Assembly (NCBI RefSeq): GCF_008085905.1
Contig: NZ_VSFF01000005.1
Span: 1 to 64,000, forward strand
Direction: 5' to 3'
DNA: 64,000 bases
Source of the DNA: Actinomadura syzygii
GTDB lineage: Bacteria; Actinomycetota; Actinomycetes; Streptosporangiales; Streptosporangiaceae
Shown here: positions 16,544 to 24,719 of the stretch, in pieces
Numbering within the stretch: position 1 is the first letter of the stretch
Layout: every line of letters starts with the position of its first letter
Program-made: the position numbers and the translations under genes
The notes under the pieces: generated by a model
Databases searched by the model: none
What the model saw: the letters and a program-made list of their open reading frames with translations, nothing else
What the model was told of the DNA's origin: nothing

Positions 16544-17480
16544 ACGCCTGACCGGCGCTCTGCGCGGAAACCTTGACGTGGCGGGCCTCGGCGCGCTGCT
16601 GGTCGTCCTGCTCGCCGCGTACAGCCACTACGACTCGGAGCTGTTCACCCCGGCGTCGATCACGATCCTGTCGGCGCAGTTCCTGCCGCTGATCCTGGCC
16701 GCGATGGGGCAGAGCACCGTCATGCTGGCGGGCGGCATCGACCTGTCGCTCGGCTCGGTGCTGGCGCTCGCGATGGCGGTGTTCGCCGTCCGCGCCGAGG
16801 ACGGCGTCGTCGTCGCCGGTGCGCTCGCGCTGGCAGCCGCCGCCTCGACGGGCGCCGCGAACGGCGTGCTCGTCGCCTATGCCGGGCTGCCGCCGATCAT
16901 CGTGACGCTGGCGGCGTCGTTCCTGTGGGGCGGGGTCACGCTGGTGGTCCTGCCGCAGCCGGGCGGGCACGTCCCGTCCGGGCTGGTCGACGCCTACAAC
17001 AACGGGTGGAACGGGCTCGCGCTGCCCGTCCTCGTGATCGTGGCCGTCCTGGTGCTGTGGAAGGCGGTCCGGACGACCCGGTTCGGCCTCTCGCTGTACG
17101 CGGTCGGCGGCAACGAGCACGGCGCGTACGCGAGCGGCATCGGCACCCGCAAGGTGAAGATCGCGGCCTACGCGCTGGCGGGCGTGTTCGTCGGCCTCGC
17201 CGGGATCGGCCTCGCGATCCAGACCGGGTCCGGGGACGCGACGATCGGCGCCCCGTACACGCTCAACTCGATCGCCGCGTCCGTGCTCGCCGGGGTCAGC
17301 TTCTTCGGCGGCGTCGGGCAGATGCGCGCGACCGTGCTGGCCGCGCTGCTGATCGGGCTGCTGACGAACCTGCTGCTGTTCACCGGCCTGTCGCCGTTCT
17401 ACCAGCTCATCCTGCAAGGGGCGGTGCTGATCGTGGCGATCGCCGTCAAGACGTTCGCGACGCGGGAGAGGACGGACTGA
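16536..17480 (+). CDS. ribose-type ABC transporter permease 1
   Basis: 314 residues with about 8-9 membrane helices. The family signature for the ATPase coupling loop is present: GGNEHGAYASGIGTRKVK, and MLAGGIDLSLGSVLAL near the N-terminus is the RbsC GGIDLSxG motif. It overlaps the ATPase gene by 8 bases and shares the TGA/ATG overlap with the second permease. Confidence 0.9.
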   Translation: MSERLTGALRGNLDVAGLGALLVVLLAAYSHYDSELFTPASITILSAQFLPLILAAMGQSTVMLAGGIDLSLGSVLALAMAVFAVRAEDGVVVAGALALAAAASTGAANGVLVAYAGLPPIIVTLAASFLWGGVTLVVLPQPGGHVPSGLVDAYNNGWNGLALPVLVIVAVLVLWKAVRTTRFGLSLYAVGGNEHGAYASGIGTRKVKIAAYALAGVFVGLAGIGLAIQTGSGDATIGAPYTLNSIAASVLAGVSFFGGVGQMRATVLAALLIGLLTNLLLFTGLSPFYQLILQGAVLIVAIAVKTFATRERTD

Positions 17481-18424
17481 TGACCGCGATCACCCTGCCG
17501 CGGGGGCTCCGCGACAACCGGGCCGCCTGGGCGTTCGGCGTCCTGCTCGTGACGTGGATCGGCGCGATCCTGTTCGCGAAGGGCTTCGACAGCGTGTCGA
17601 GCGTCCGGTACCTGGTGCAGACGGCCGCGTTCCTCGGCATCGTCGGCGTCGGGCAGACGCTCGTCGTCATGATGAGCGGGATCGACCTGTCGGTGTCCGG
17701 CGTCGTCGCCTTGTCGGCGGTGGTGTGCGCGCAGGTCGCGTCCGGCTCCGGCGGGACGACCGGCGTCGTCGTCGCGCTCGTCGCGAGCGTCCTCGTCGGC
17801 ATCGCGAACGCGGCCGGGGTGACCTGGCTGCGGGTCCCGCCCATGGTCATGACGCTCGCCACCGGGACGATCGTCGCGGGCGCGCTGCTCGTCTACACGA
17901 ACGGGTCGCCGAAGTCGGCGAAGGTGCCGCTGCTGGCGTCGCTCGCCAACGACCGCGTGGTCGGGATCCCGCTCGCGTTCCTGCTCTGGCTCGGGATCAC
18001 CGCGGTCGCCGTGTGGCTGCTGCACGCCTCCCGGATCGGCCGGTACGTGTTCGCGCTCGGCAACGGGGAGCGGGCGTCGCGGGCGTCCGGCGTGCCGCTC
18101 GCGCGGACCGCGTTCGTCGCCTACGGGGCGTGCTCGCTGCTCGCCGGGGTGGCCGGGCTGGTGCTGCTCGGGTTCACGTCCACCAGCTCGCTCACGATGG
18201 GCAACCCGTACCAGTTGCTGTCGATCGCGTCGGTGGTGCTCGGCGGGACGTCCATCCTCGGCGGGCGCGGCCACGTGCTCGGCACGGTCGCGGGCGCGCT
18301 GATGCTGACGCTGCTCACGGCTCTGCTGGCGTCGTGGAACATCTCCGAGGGCGTGCGGCAGATCGTGCTGGGCCTGCTGATCATCGGACTGCTGCTCGCC
18401 TACGCGCGGGAACGGCGGTCCTGA
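17480..18424 (+). CDS. ribose-type ABC transporter permease 2
   Basis: 314 residues. It has MMSGIDLSVSGVVALS (GIDLSxxG motif) and FALGNGERASRASGVPL as the EAA-like coupling loop. Two different permeases imply a heterodimeric channel with the two-domain ATPase. Start and stop each overlap a neighbour by one base, consistent with tight translational coupling. Confidence 0.9.
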   Translation: MTAITLPRGLRDNRAAWAFGVLLVTWIGAILFAKGFDSVSSVRYLVQTAAFLGIVGVGQTLVVMMSGIDLSVSGVVALSAVVCAQVASGSGGTTGVVVALVASVLVGIANAAGVTWLRVPPMVMTLATGTIVAGALLVYTNGSPKSAKVPLLASLANDRVVGIPLAFLLWLGITAVAVWLLHASRIGRYVFALGNGERASRASGVPLARTAFVAYGACSLLAGVAGLVLLGFTSTSSLTMGNPYQLLSIASVVLGGTSILGGRGHVLGTVAGALMLTLLTALLASWNISEGVRQIVLGLLIIGLLLAYARERRS

Positions 18425-19557
18425 TGTCGAACTCGGGGGAGCTTCTCAGGGACATGATCGGCATTCCCAGCATTAACCCGCGGGGCGGGTCGGGTGCTGG
18501 GGAGGCTGCGGTCGCCGCTTATGTGCGCGACTGGTTCGGCGGGCGCGGTATCAAGGCCGAGGTTCGGGAGGTGTCGCCGGGGCGTCCCAACGTGGTCGCG
18601 ACCGTGCCGGGGCGCGACCCGCGCTTCGTCCTGCTGGAGTCGCATCTCGACACCGTCGAGACCGACGGCATGACCGTCGACCCGTTCGCCGGGACGGTCC
18701 GCGACGGCCGCCTGTACGGGCGCGGCGCGTGCGACGCGAAGGGGCCGCTGGCGGCGTTCATGCTGGCGGCGGCCGAGCTGGCGGCCGGTCCGCCGCCGCC
18801 GTTCGGGGTCGTCGTCGCCGGGGTGATGGACGAGGAGCACGCCTACCAGGGCGTCCTCGGCCTGATCTCCGACCTCGCCGACGCGGACGTCGTGGGCGCG
18901 ATCGTCGGGGAGCCGACCGGGCTCGTCCCGGCGACGGCGCACAAGGGGTGCGTGCGGTACACCGTCCGGACGCTGGGGAGGGCCGGGCACAGCTCGCGTC
19001 CGGACGAGGCCGTCAACGCGGTCACCCTCATGTCCCGCGTGATCGACCACATCGCCGGGACGCCGCCGGACGCCGGGCCGCATCCGCTGCTCGGCCCGGC
19101 GACCCGCTGCGTCACCCGGATCAGGGGCGGCGAGGGGCCGAACACCGTCCCGGGCCGCTGCGAGATCGACGTCGACCGCCGCACCCTGCCCGGGGAGGAC
19201 CCCCTGGAGGTGTGGCGCCGCGACCGCGCCGAGCTGACCGCCGTCCTGCCGGGCCAGGTCGAGGTGGACGACCCGTTCACCGTCGACTACGCGCTCGACA
19301 CCCCGGCGACGAGCCCGGTGCCCGCCGCGCTCCGCGCCGTGCTTGAGGCGGCGGGACGGCCTTCGTCCGTCCAGGGGATGCCGTTCGGGACGGACGCGAG
19401 CAAGCTCGCCCGCGCGGGCATCCCGTCGGTCGTGTTCGGGCCCGGCTCGATCGCCGACGCGCACTCGGCGGCCGAGTCCGTGGCGCTCGCCGACGTGGAC
19501 GCCGCCGCCCGGTTGGTCGTCGACACCGTCCGCTCCCTCGCCGGGGGGACGGCATGA
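18424..19557 (+). CDS. M20-family metallo-amidohydrolase (ArgE/DapE-like)
   Basis: 377 residues. The M20 metal ligands are visible: LLESHLDTV (His), GRGACDAKG (Asp), MDEEH (Glu pair) and GEPTG; the dimerisation domain starts RAGHSSRP. The family removes acyl groups from amino acids or splits dipeptides. In this operon it could deacylate a second substrate form, act on a chito-oligomer-derived amide, or release an amino acid conjugate; the exact role is open. ATG 18424 overlaps the permease stop by one base. Confidence 0.85.
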   Translation: MSNSGELLRDMIGIPSINPRGGSGAGEAAVAAYVRDWFGGRGIKAEVREVSPGRPNVVATVPGRDPRFVLLESHLDTVETDGMTVDPFAGTVRDGRLYGRGACDAKGPLAAFMLAAAELAAGPPPPFGVVVAGVMDEEHAYQGVLGLISDLADADVVGAIVGEPTGLVPATAHKGCVRYTVRTLGRAGHSSRPDEAVNAVTLMSRVIDHIAGTPPDAGPHPLLGPATRCVTRIRGGEGPNTVPGRCEIDVDRRTLPGEDPLEVWRRDRAELTAVLPGQVEVDDPFTVDYALDTPATSPVPAALRAVLEAAGRPSSVQGMPFGTDASKLARAGIPSVVFGPGSIADAHSAAESVALADVDAAARLVVDTVRSLAGGTA

Positions 19558-20297
19558 GGCTGACGCAACACGTGGAACTCGTCGGCAGCGGAGCGGCCGG
19601 GTTCGACCTCACCGACCCGCTGGACTGCCACGTCTACCTGGTGCGCGGGTCGCGGGGCGCGGCGCTGGTCGACGCGGGCGCCGGGACGTCCGCCGGGCTG
19701 CTGGCGCGGCGGCTGCGCACCGCCGCCGGACCGGCGGGGGAGCGGCACCTGCTGCTCACCCACGGGCACGCCGACCACGCGGGCGGCGCCGCCGCCGTCG
19801 CGCGGGACGTGGAGGGGATCGCCGTTCGCGCGGGGGCACCGGCGAGCGACTGGATCGCGTCCGGCGCGGAGGACAAGCTCAGCGTCGACCGGGGCAAGGC
19901 GGCCGGGGTGTACCCGCCGGAGTACGCCTTCCCGGCGTGCCCGGCGGTGCGCCCCATCGCGGACGGGGAGAGGGTCGACCTCGGCGGCGGGGTCGTCCTC
20001 ACCGCGATCGCCACGCCGGGGCACGCCGACGGGCACATCTGCTACCTGCTCGACGCGCCCGAGGGCCGCGCCCTGTTCTCCGGCGACTGCGTGTTCACCG
20101 CCGGGCGGATCTCGCTGCAGAACCTGCACGACGCGCGCGTCCCCGAATACGCCGCCAGCCTGGCGCGCCTCGCCGCGCTGGAGATCGACATACTGCTGCC
20201 GGGCCACCACGAGATCTCGCTCGCCCGCGCCGGGCGGCACCTCGCGGCGGCCCGCGACGTTATCACCCGTGGACTGCTTCCGGGGAGCACGACATGA
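19554..20297 (+). CDS. metallo-beta-lactamase-fold hydrolase
   Basis: 247 residues. Zn motif THGHADHAGG (HxHxDH), then TPGHADGHICYLL, GDCVFT and GHHE, a complete two-metal MBL site. It is of the glyoxalase II/lactonase-like group. A lactonase step (opening an aldono-lactone) would suit this operon, but thioesterase or glyoxalase activity cannot be excluded. ATGA overlap with the M20 gene and with the regulator gene downstream. Confidence 0.8.
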   Translation: MRLTQHVELVGSGAAGFDLTDPLDCHVYLVRGSRGAALVDAGAGTSAGLLARRLRTAAGPAGERHLLLTHGHADHAGGAAAVARDVEGIAVRAGAPASDWIASGAEDKLSVDRGKAAGVYPPEYAFPACPAVRPIADGERVDLGGGVVLTAIATPGHADGHICYLLDAPEGRALFSGDCVFTAGRISLQNLHDARVPEYAASLARLAALEIDILLPGHHEISLARAGRHLAAARDVITRGLLPGSTT

Positions 20298-21244
20298 GCA
20301 TCGACGAGACCGCGGAACCCGCGGCCGAGGCCACGACCAAGGCGACGACCAAGGCGGGTGCCAAGGCGGGGGCGAAGCCCGCGCGGAACCAGTCGTCGTC
20401 GCTGCGCCGGGCGCTCGCGGTGCTCGACCACGTCCGCGACCACGCCGACGCGCGCGGCGTGTCCCTCACCCAGATCGCCGACGACCTCGGCCTGAGCAAG
20501 AGCACCGTGCTGCGGCTCGCCGCCCCGCTGATCGACGGCGACCTGCTCACCCGCGACCGCGAGACGGGCTGGTTCCGGCTCGGGCACGGCGCGCTGCGGC
20601 TCGGGCAGGCGTACCTGTCGTCGCTGGACATGCGGTCCGTCGCCGCCGACCCGCTGCGCCGCCTCCAGCACGTCGTGGGGGAGACGTGCCACCTCGTCGT
20701 CTACGACGCGCCCGAGGTCGTCTACATCGACAAGGTGGAGAACGAGCACAACGTCCGGATGGCGTCCCGCGTCGGGATGCGGATGCCCGCCTACCGGACC
20801 GCCGTCGGCAAGGCCATCCTCGCCTGGCTCGGCGACGACGACTTCCAGCTCGTGGTCGCCGCCGGGCTCACCCCGCGCACCGAGCGGACGATCACCGACC
20901 CGGCCCGGCTCGCGACCGAGCTGGAGCGCGTCCGGCTCTCCGGGTACGCCGTGGACGACCGGGAGAACGAGCCCGAGGTGCGCTGCGTCGCCGCGCCGAT
21001 CTTCGACCACACCGACCGGGCCGTGGGCGCGCTCAGCGTGTCCGGGCTGACGTCCCGGATGACGCCGGCGCGGGTGCGGGAGGTCGGGCCGATGGTGGAG
21101 CGGACCGGGCTGGAGATCTCCCGCGTGCTGGGCTCGTCCCGGCAACCGCGCCGCCGCCCCGACCGGGCACTCGACCGGGCGTTCGACCGTCCCGCCGAGC
21201 GCAGCGGTACCGACCGTGATCCGCATGGAGGGAACCAGCCGTGA
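20294..21244 (+). CDS. IclR-family transcriptional regulator
   Basis: 316 residues. A disordered N-terminus with TTKAGAK-type repeats is followed by a winged HTH (SLRRALAVLDHVRD, VSLTQIADDLGLSKSTVLRLAAPLIDGDLL) at about 38-90 and the IclR ligand domain (CHLVVYDAPEVVYIDKVE, RMPAYRTAVGKAILAWL). It lies inside the operon it probably controls; the TGCAA/TTGCA site at 12116-12142 is a candidate target. The C-terminal ~40 residues are Arg-rich and disordered. The stop overlaps the next GTG start. Confidence 0.88.
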   Translation: MSIDETAEPAAEATTKATTKAGAKAGAKPARNQSSSLRRALAVLDHVRDHADARGVSLTQIADDLGLSKSTVLRLAAPLIDGDLLTRDRETGWFRLGHGALRLGQAYLSSLDMRSVAADPLRRLQHVVGETCHLVVYDAPEVVYIDKVENEHNVRMASRVGMRMPAYRTAVGKAILAWLGDDDFQLVVAAGLTPRTERTITDPARLATELERVRLSGYAVDDRENEPEVRCVAAPIFDHTDRAVGALSVSGLTSRMTPARVREVGPMVERTGLEISRVLGSSRQPRRRPDRALDRAFDRPAERSGTDRDPHGGNQP

Positions 21245-22461
21245 ACCTCACGATTCCGGACGAGTACGTCGACTGGCGGACGAAGGGCTTCTGGCAGCCC
21301 GGCCCGGCCGTCCCGTTCGCGGAGTTCGCCGCCGCCCGGCACCCGCTGTTCGGCGGCCCGTTCACCTGGCCGCTCATGATCCTGCGCAGATCGGCGCTGG
21401 AGCACAACATCGCCGAGCTGGCCGCGTTCTGCGCCCGGCACGACCTGACCTTCGCGCCGCACGGCAAGACGACCATGGCGCCGTCGCTGTTCCAGACCCA
21501 GCTCGACGCGGGCGCCTGGGGCATCACCGCCGCGACCGCGAACCAGGTGCTCGCCTACCGGACGTTCGGCGTCCCGCGGATCCTGCTGGCCAACGAGCTG
21601 CTCGACCCGACCGCGCTGCGCTGGCTCGGCGCCGAGGTCGACCGCGGCATGGAGTTCCTGCTGTACGCGGACTCGCTCGAAGGCGTCGCCGCGCTCTCCG
21701 CCGCCGCCGGGCCCCGCCCGTTCCGGGTGCTCGTCGAGTTCGGCCACCCGAACGGGCGCACCGGCTGCCGCACCGTCGAGGAGCTGACCAGCGTCGCCCG
21801 CGCCGTCGCCGCCTCCCCCGGCACCGAGCTCGCGGGCGTCGCGGGATACGAGGGCGGGCTGCCGGACGTCGCGGCCGCGGGCGCCTACCTCGGGACGCTC
21901 CGCGACGCGACCGCCGCCCTGTCCGAGACCGGGCTGCTGCCCCGCGAGGTCGTCGTCACCGCGGGCGGCAGCGCCTACTTCGACCAGGTCGCGGAGCGGC
22001 TGGCCGGGGACTGGCTGCCCGGCCACGAGCTGACCGTGATCCTGCGCAGCGGCGCGTACGTGACGCACGACGACGGCATCTACACCGAGCGGACGCCGTT
22101 CACCCGGCTGCCCGGCTCGCTGGACGCCGCGCTGGAGATCTGGGCGCAGGTCACGTCCGTCCCGGAGGACGGGCTCGCGATCGTCGGGATGGGCAAGCGG
22201 GAGGCGCCCTACGACGCGGGGCTGCCCGTCCCGCTGCGCGTCCGGCGGCGGGACGGGACCGTGCTGCCCGCGGACGGCCTGCGCGTCACCGACACCAACG
22301 ACCACCACGCCTACGTGGCGGTGGAGGGGCCGTCCCCGCGGCCGGGCGACCTGATCTGCTTCGGGATCTCCCACCCCTGCACGGCCTTCGACAAATGGCA
22401 GGTCATCCCGGTCGTCGACGACGACCACACGGTGACCGACCTGATCCGCACCTACTTCTGA
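21241..22461 (+). CDS. PLP-dependent D-serine dehydratase-like/aminoaldonate deaminase
   Basis: 406 residues, alanine-racemase fold type III. PLP Lys76 lies in PHGKTTMAP; the zinc ligands of D-serine dehydratase/D-threonine aldolase are in ISHPCTAFDKW. These enzymes eliminate or deaminate D-configured beta-hydroxy amino acids. D-Glucosaminate is such a compound, and its dehydration gives 2-keto-3-deoxygluconate, the substrate of the kinase encoded two genes on. RidA downstream would clear the enamine/imine intermediate. That substrate is inference; D-serine or D-threonine are alternatives. The GTG start overlaps the regulator stop (GTGA). Confidence 0.82.
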   Translation: MNLTIPDEYVDWRTKGFWQPGPAVPFAEFAAARHPLFGGPFTWPLMILRRSALEHNIAELAAFCARHDLTFAPHGKTTMAPSLFQTQLDAGAWGITAATANQVLAYRTFGVPRILLANELLDPTALRWLGAEVDRGMEFLLYADSLEGVAALSAAAGPRPFRVLVEFGHPNGRTGCRTVEELTSVARAVAASPGTELAGVAGYEGGLPDVAAAGAYLGTLRDATAALSETGLLPREVVVTAGGSAYFDQVAERLAGDWLPGHELTVILRSGAYVTHDDGIYTERTPFTRLPGSLDAALEIWAQVTSVPEDGLAIVGMGKREAPYDAGLPVPLRVRRRDGTVLPADGLRVTDTNDHHAYVAVEGPSPRPGDLICFGISHPCTAFDKWQVIPVVDDDHTVTDLIRTYF

Positions 22462-22507
22462 CCCGTTGGGCTTCTGACACAGTGAAACCCCCTTCGAGAG
22501 GACGACC

Positions 22508-23191
22508 ATGACCCCCCGCTTGGCGCCGGGAGGCGCGCTGACGGCCACCGGCGTCGTCGCGGTCGTGCGCGGCACCGACCACGCCCGCGTGACCGGCGTC
22601 CTGGACACCCTGGTCGCCGCCGGCATCCGCTGCCTGGAGATCACCCTCAACACTCCGGGCGCGCTGGACGCGCTGCGCGCCGCCCGCGACCGGTACCCCG
22701 ACGACGTCGAACTCGGCGCCGGGACGGTCCGGTCCGCCGACGACGCGTCCGCCGCCGTCGACGCGGGCGCGTCCTTCCTGGTGGCGCCCGACACCGACCC
22801 GGCGGTCGCCGGGAAGGCCCACGAACTGGGCGTCCCCTACTACCCGGGCGCGCTCACGCCCGGCGAGGTCGCGCGTGCGTGGGACCTCGGCGCGACCGCC
22901 GTGAAGGTCTTCCCCGCGCACCTGTTCGGACCCACCTACCTGCGCGACCTCGCCGAGCCGTTCCGGGACATCGCGCTCCTGCCGACCGGCGGCGTCCGTC
23001 CCGGTCACGCGGGCGACTACATCCGCGCGGGCGCGATCGGCGTCGGGCTCGGCGGCTCCCTGATCGGCGACGCCCTCGACGGCGGCTCGCTGACCGCCAT
23101 GGCCGACCGCGCCTACCGCGTCCTGAACGGCGTCCGCACGGCCCGCCTCCAGGCCGCCGCCCCGCCTCCCCCGGAAGCCCAGCCCCGATGA
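22508..23191 (+). CDS. KDPG aldolase (bifunctional KHG/KDPG type)
   Basis: 227 residues. E44 in CLEITLNTPGA and Schiff-base K133 in AVKVFPAHLFGP are the catalytic residues of class I KDPG aldolase; GAGTV and LPTGGV bind phosphate. It splits 2-keto-3-deoxy-6-phosphogluconate to pyruvate and glyceraldehyde-3-phosphate. The product fits the kinase encoded next. GAGAGGACGACC precedes the ATG. The stop overlaps the first ATG of a 75-bp repeat array that precedes the kinase. Confidence 0.9.
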   Translation: MTPRLAPGGALTATGVVAVVRGTDHARVTGVLDTLVAAGIRCLEITLNTPGALDALRAARDRYPDDVELGAGTVRSADDASAAVDAGASFLVAPDTDPAVAGKAHELGVPYYPGALTPGEVARAWDLGATAVKVFPAHLFGPTYLRDLAEPFRDIALLPTGGVRPGHAGDYIRAGAIGVGLGGSLIGDALDGGSLTAMADRAYRVLNGVRTARLQAAAPPPPEAQPR

Positions 23192-23370
23192 CCGCAGCGG
23201 AGCGAGGATCATCGGGGCGCCCCTCGGGGGTCCGGGGGTCGTCCCCCGGAAAAGAGGGCCCGATGACCGCAGCGGAGCGAGGATCATCGGGGCTGCCCTC
23301 GGGGGTCCGGGGGTCGTCCCCCGGAGAAGAGGGCCCGATGACCGCAGCGGAGCGAGAATCACCGGGGCGG
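23187..23370 (+). repeat. 75-bp tandem repeat with inverted-repeat ends and nested ATGs
   Basis: GATGACCGCAGCGGAGCGAG recurs at 23187, 23262 and 23337, a 75-bp (25-codon) period; two full units and one partial. Unit 1 carries CCCCGATGA/TCATCGGGG (9-bp inverted repeat). Each unit supplies an ATG in frame with the sugar kinase, so starts at 23188, 23263 or 23338 are all open. The units look like a dispersed actinobacterial repeat that has expanded between eda and the kinase. Confidence 0.85.
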
Positions 23371-24327
23371 CCCGCGACGAGGGTCGATCTTGTGACGTTC
23401 GGGGAGACGATGGCGCGGCTGGAGAACCCGGTCGTGGGGCCGATGCGGCACGCCCGGACGCTCGACCTCGGGATCGGCGGCGCCGAGTCGAACACGGCCA
23501 TCGGCCTGCGCCGCCTCGGCGCCACCGCCGCCTGGTTCGGACGCGTCGGCGACGACGAGTTCGGCCGTCTCATCACGACGGCGCTCGCGGGCGAGGGAGT
23601 CCGCATCGACCACGCCGTCACCGACGCGTCGGCCCCGACCGCGCTCCTGTTCAAGGAGCGCCGGTCGGGGACGCTCACCCGCGTCCAGTACTACCGGACG
23701 GGCAGCGCGGGCTCCCGGCTCGGCCCGGCGGACGTCCCGCACGCGCTGATCAGGTCGGCGCGCGTCCTGCACGTCACCGGGATCACGGCGGCGATCAGCC
23801 GGACCGCCCGCGCGGCGCTGGACGACGCCGTCGAGACGGCCCGGGACGCGGGCGTCCCCGTGTCCCTCGACCTGAACTACCGCAGCGCCCTGTGGTCCCC
23901 CGACGAGGCCGGTGAATCCCTGCGCGACCTGGTGAAACGCGCCGACCTCGTGTTCGCGACCGAGGCCGAGGCGCGGCTCGTCGTGGCCGCCGACGACCCG
24001 GCGGGGCTCGCCACCGGGCTCGCCGCGCTCGGCCCGAGCGACGTGCTGGTCAAACGGGGCGCGGCCGGGGTGGTCGCGTCCTGCGCGGGAACGTTGCATG
24101 TCCAGCCCGCGCACCGGGTCCCGGTGATCGACCCGGTCGGGGCGGGGGACGCGTTCGCCGCCGGATACCTCGCGGAGTTCGTGCGGGGCCGTCCGGTCGC
24201 CGAGCGGCTCGCCACCGCGACGGCCGCGGGCGCGTACGCGGTCACCGTCCGCGGCGACTGGGAGGGTCTCCCGAGCCGCCGTGATCTCGAACTGCTGAAA
24301 TCGACCGAAGACACCGTCACCCGATGA
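23338..24327 (+). CDS. 2-keto-3-deoxygluconate kinase (PfkB family)
   Basis: 329 residues from the last repeat ATG; the conserved domain begins at VDLVTFGETMARL. GIGGAESNTAIGLRRLG and the anion-hole/catalytic motif DPVGAGDAFAAGYL are PfkB signatures, and the protein is closest in layout to KdgK. It would phosphorylate KDG to KDPG for the aldolase upstream. GGAGAAGAGGG lies before ATG 23338. Use of an upstream in-frame ATG would add one or two copies of a 25-residue low-complexity segment. RidA follows 8 bases after the stop. Confidence 0.85.
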   Translation: MTAAERESPGRPATRVDLVTFGETMARLENPVVGPMRHARTLDLGIGGAESNTAIGLRRLGATAAWFGRVGDDEFGRLITTALAGEGVRIDHAVTDASAPTALLFKERRSGTLTRVQYYRTGSAGSRLGPADVPHALIRSARVLHVTGITAAISRTARAALDDAVETARDAGVPVSLDLNYRSALWSPDEAGESLRDLVKRADLVFATEAEARLVVAADDPAGLATGLAALGPSDVLVKRGAAGVVASCAGTLHVQPAHRVPVIDPVGAGDAFAAGYLAEFVRGRPVAERLATATAAGAYAVTVRGDWEGLPSRRDLELLKSTEDTVTR

Positions 24328-24335
24328 GGAGAGCC

Positions 24336-24719
24336 ATGAGCAAGCGCGAACTTCGCAGCGCGGCGGCGCCCGCGCCCCTCGGCACCTACTCGCAGGCCCT
24401 CGTGGTCGGCGACTTCGTGTACACGTCCGGGATGGGTCCGATCGACCCGAAGACCGGCGAGGTCGTCGGGGACGACGTCGCGGCGCAGACCCGGCAGACC
24501 CTCGCGAACCTGACCGCCGTCCTCGCCGAGCACGGCCTCGGCCTGGACGACGTCGTGAAGTCGACCGTCCATCTCCAGGAGCTGCACCGCGACTTCGCCG
24601 CCTACGACGAGGTGTACCGGGCGCACTTCAACGAGCCGTACCCGGTGCGCACGACCGTGGGCTCCGACCTGATGAACATCCTGGTCGAGATCGACTTCGT
24701 CGCCTACAAGAAGAGCTGA
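24336..24719 (+). CDS. RidA-family enamine/imine deaminase
   Basis: 127 residues. R105 (YPVRTTVG) and E118 (ILVEIDFVAY) occupy the positions of the known RidA active-site residues. RidA hydrolyses reactive 2-aminoacrylate-like enamines released by PLP dehydratases; its place directly after the dehydratase/kinase block fits this. GAGGAGAGCC precedes ATG 24336, which is preferred over the ATG at 24324. The stop overlaps the next start (ATG at 24719). Confidence 0.92.
   Translation: MSKRELRSAAAPAPLGTYSQALVVGDFVYTSGMGPIDPKTGEVVGDDVAAQTRQTLANLTAVLAEHGLGLDDVVKSTVHLQELHRDFAAYDEVYRAHFNEPYPVRTTVGSDLMNILVEIDFVAYKKS

Noticed and set aside
23187..23370. 75-bp repeats as a CRISPR array
   Set aside because: No unique spacers and no cas genes; units abut directly.
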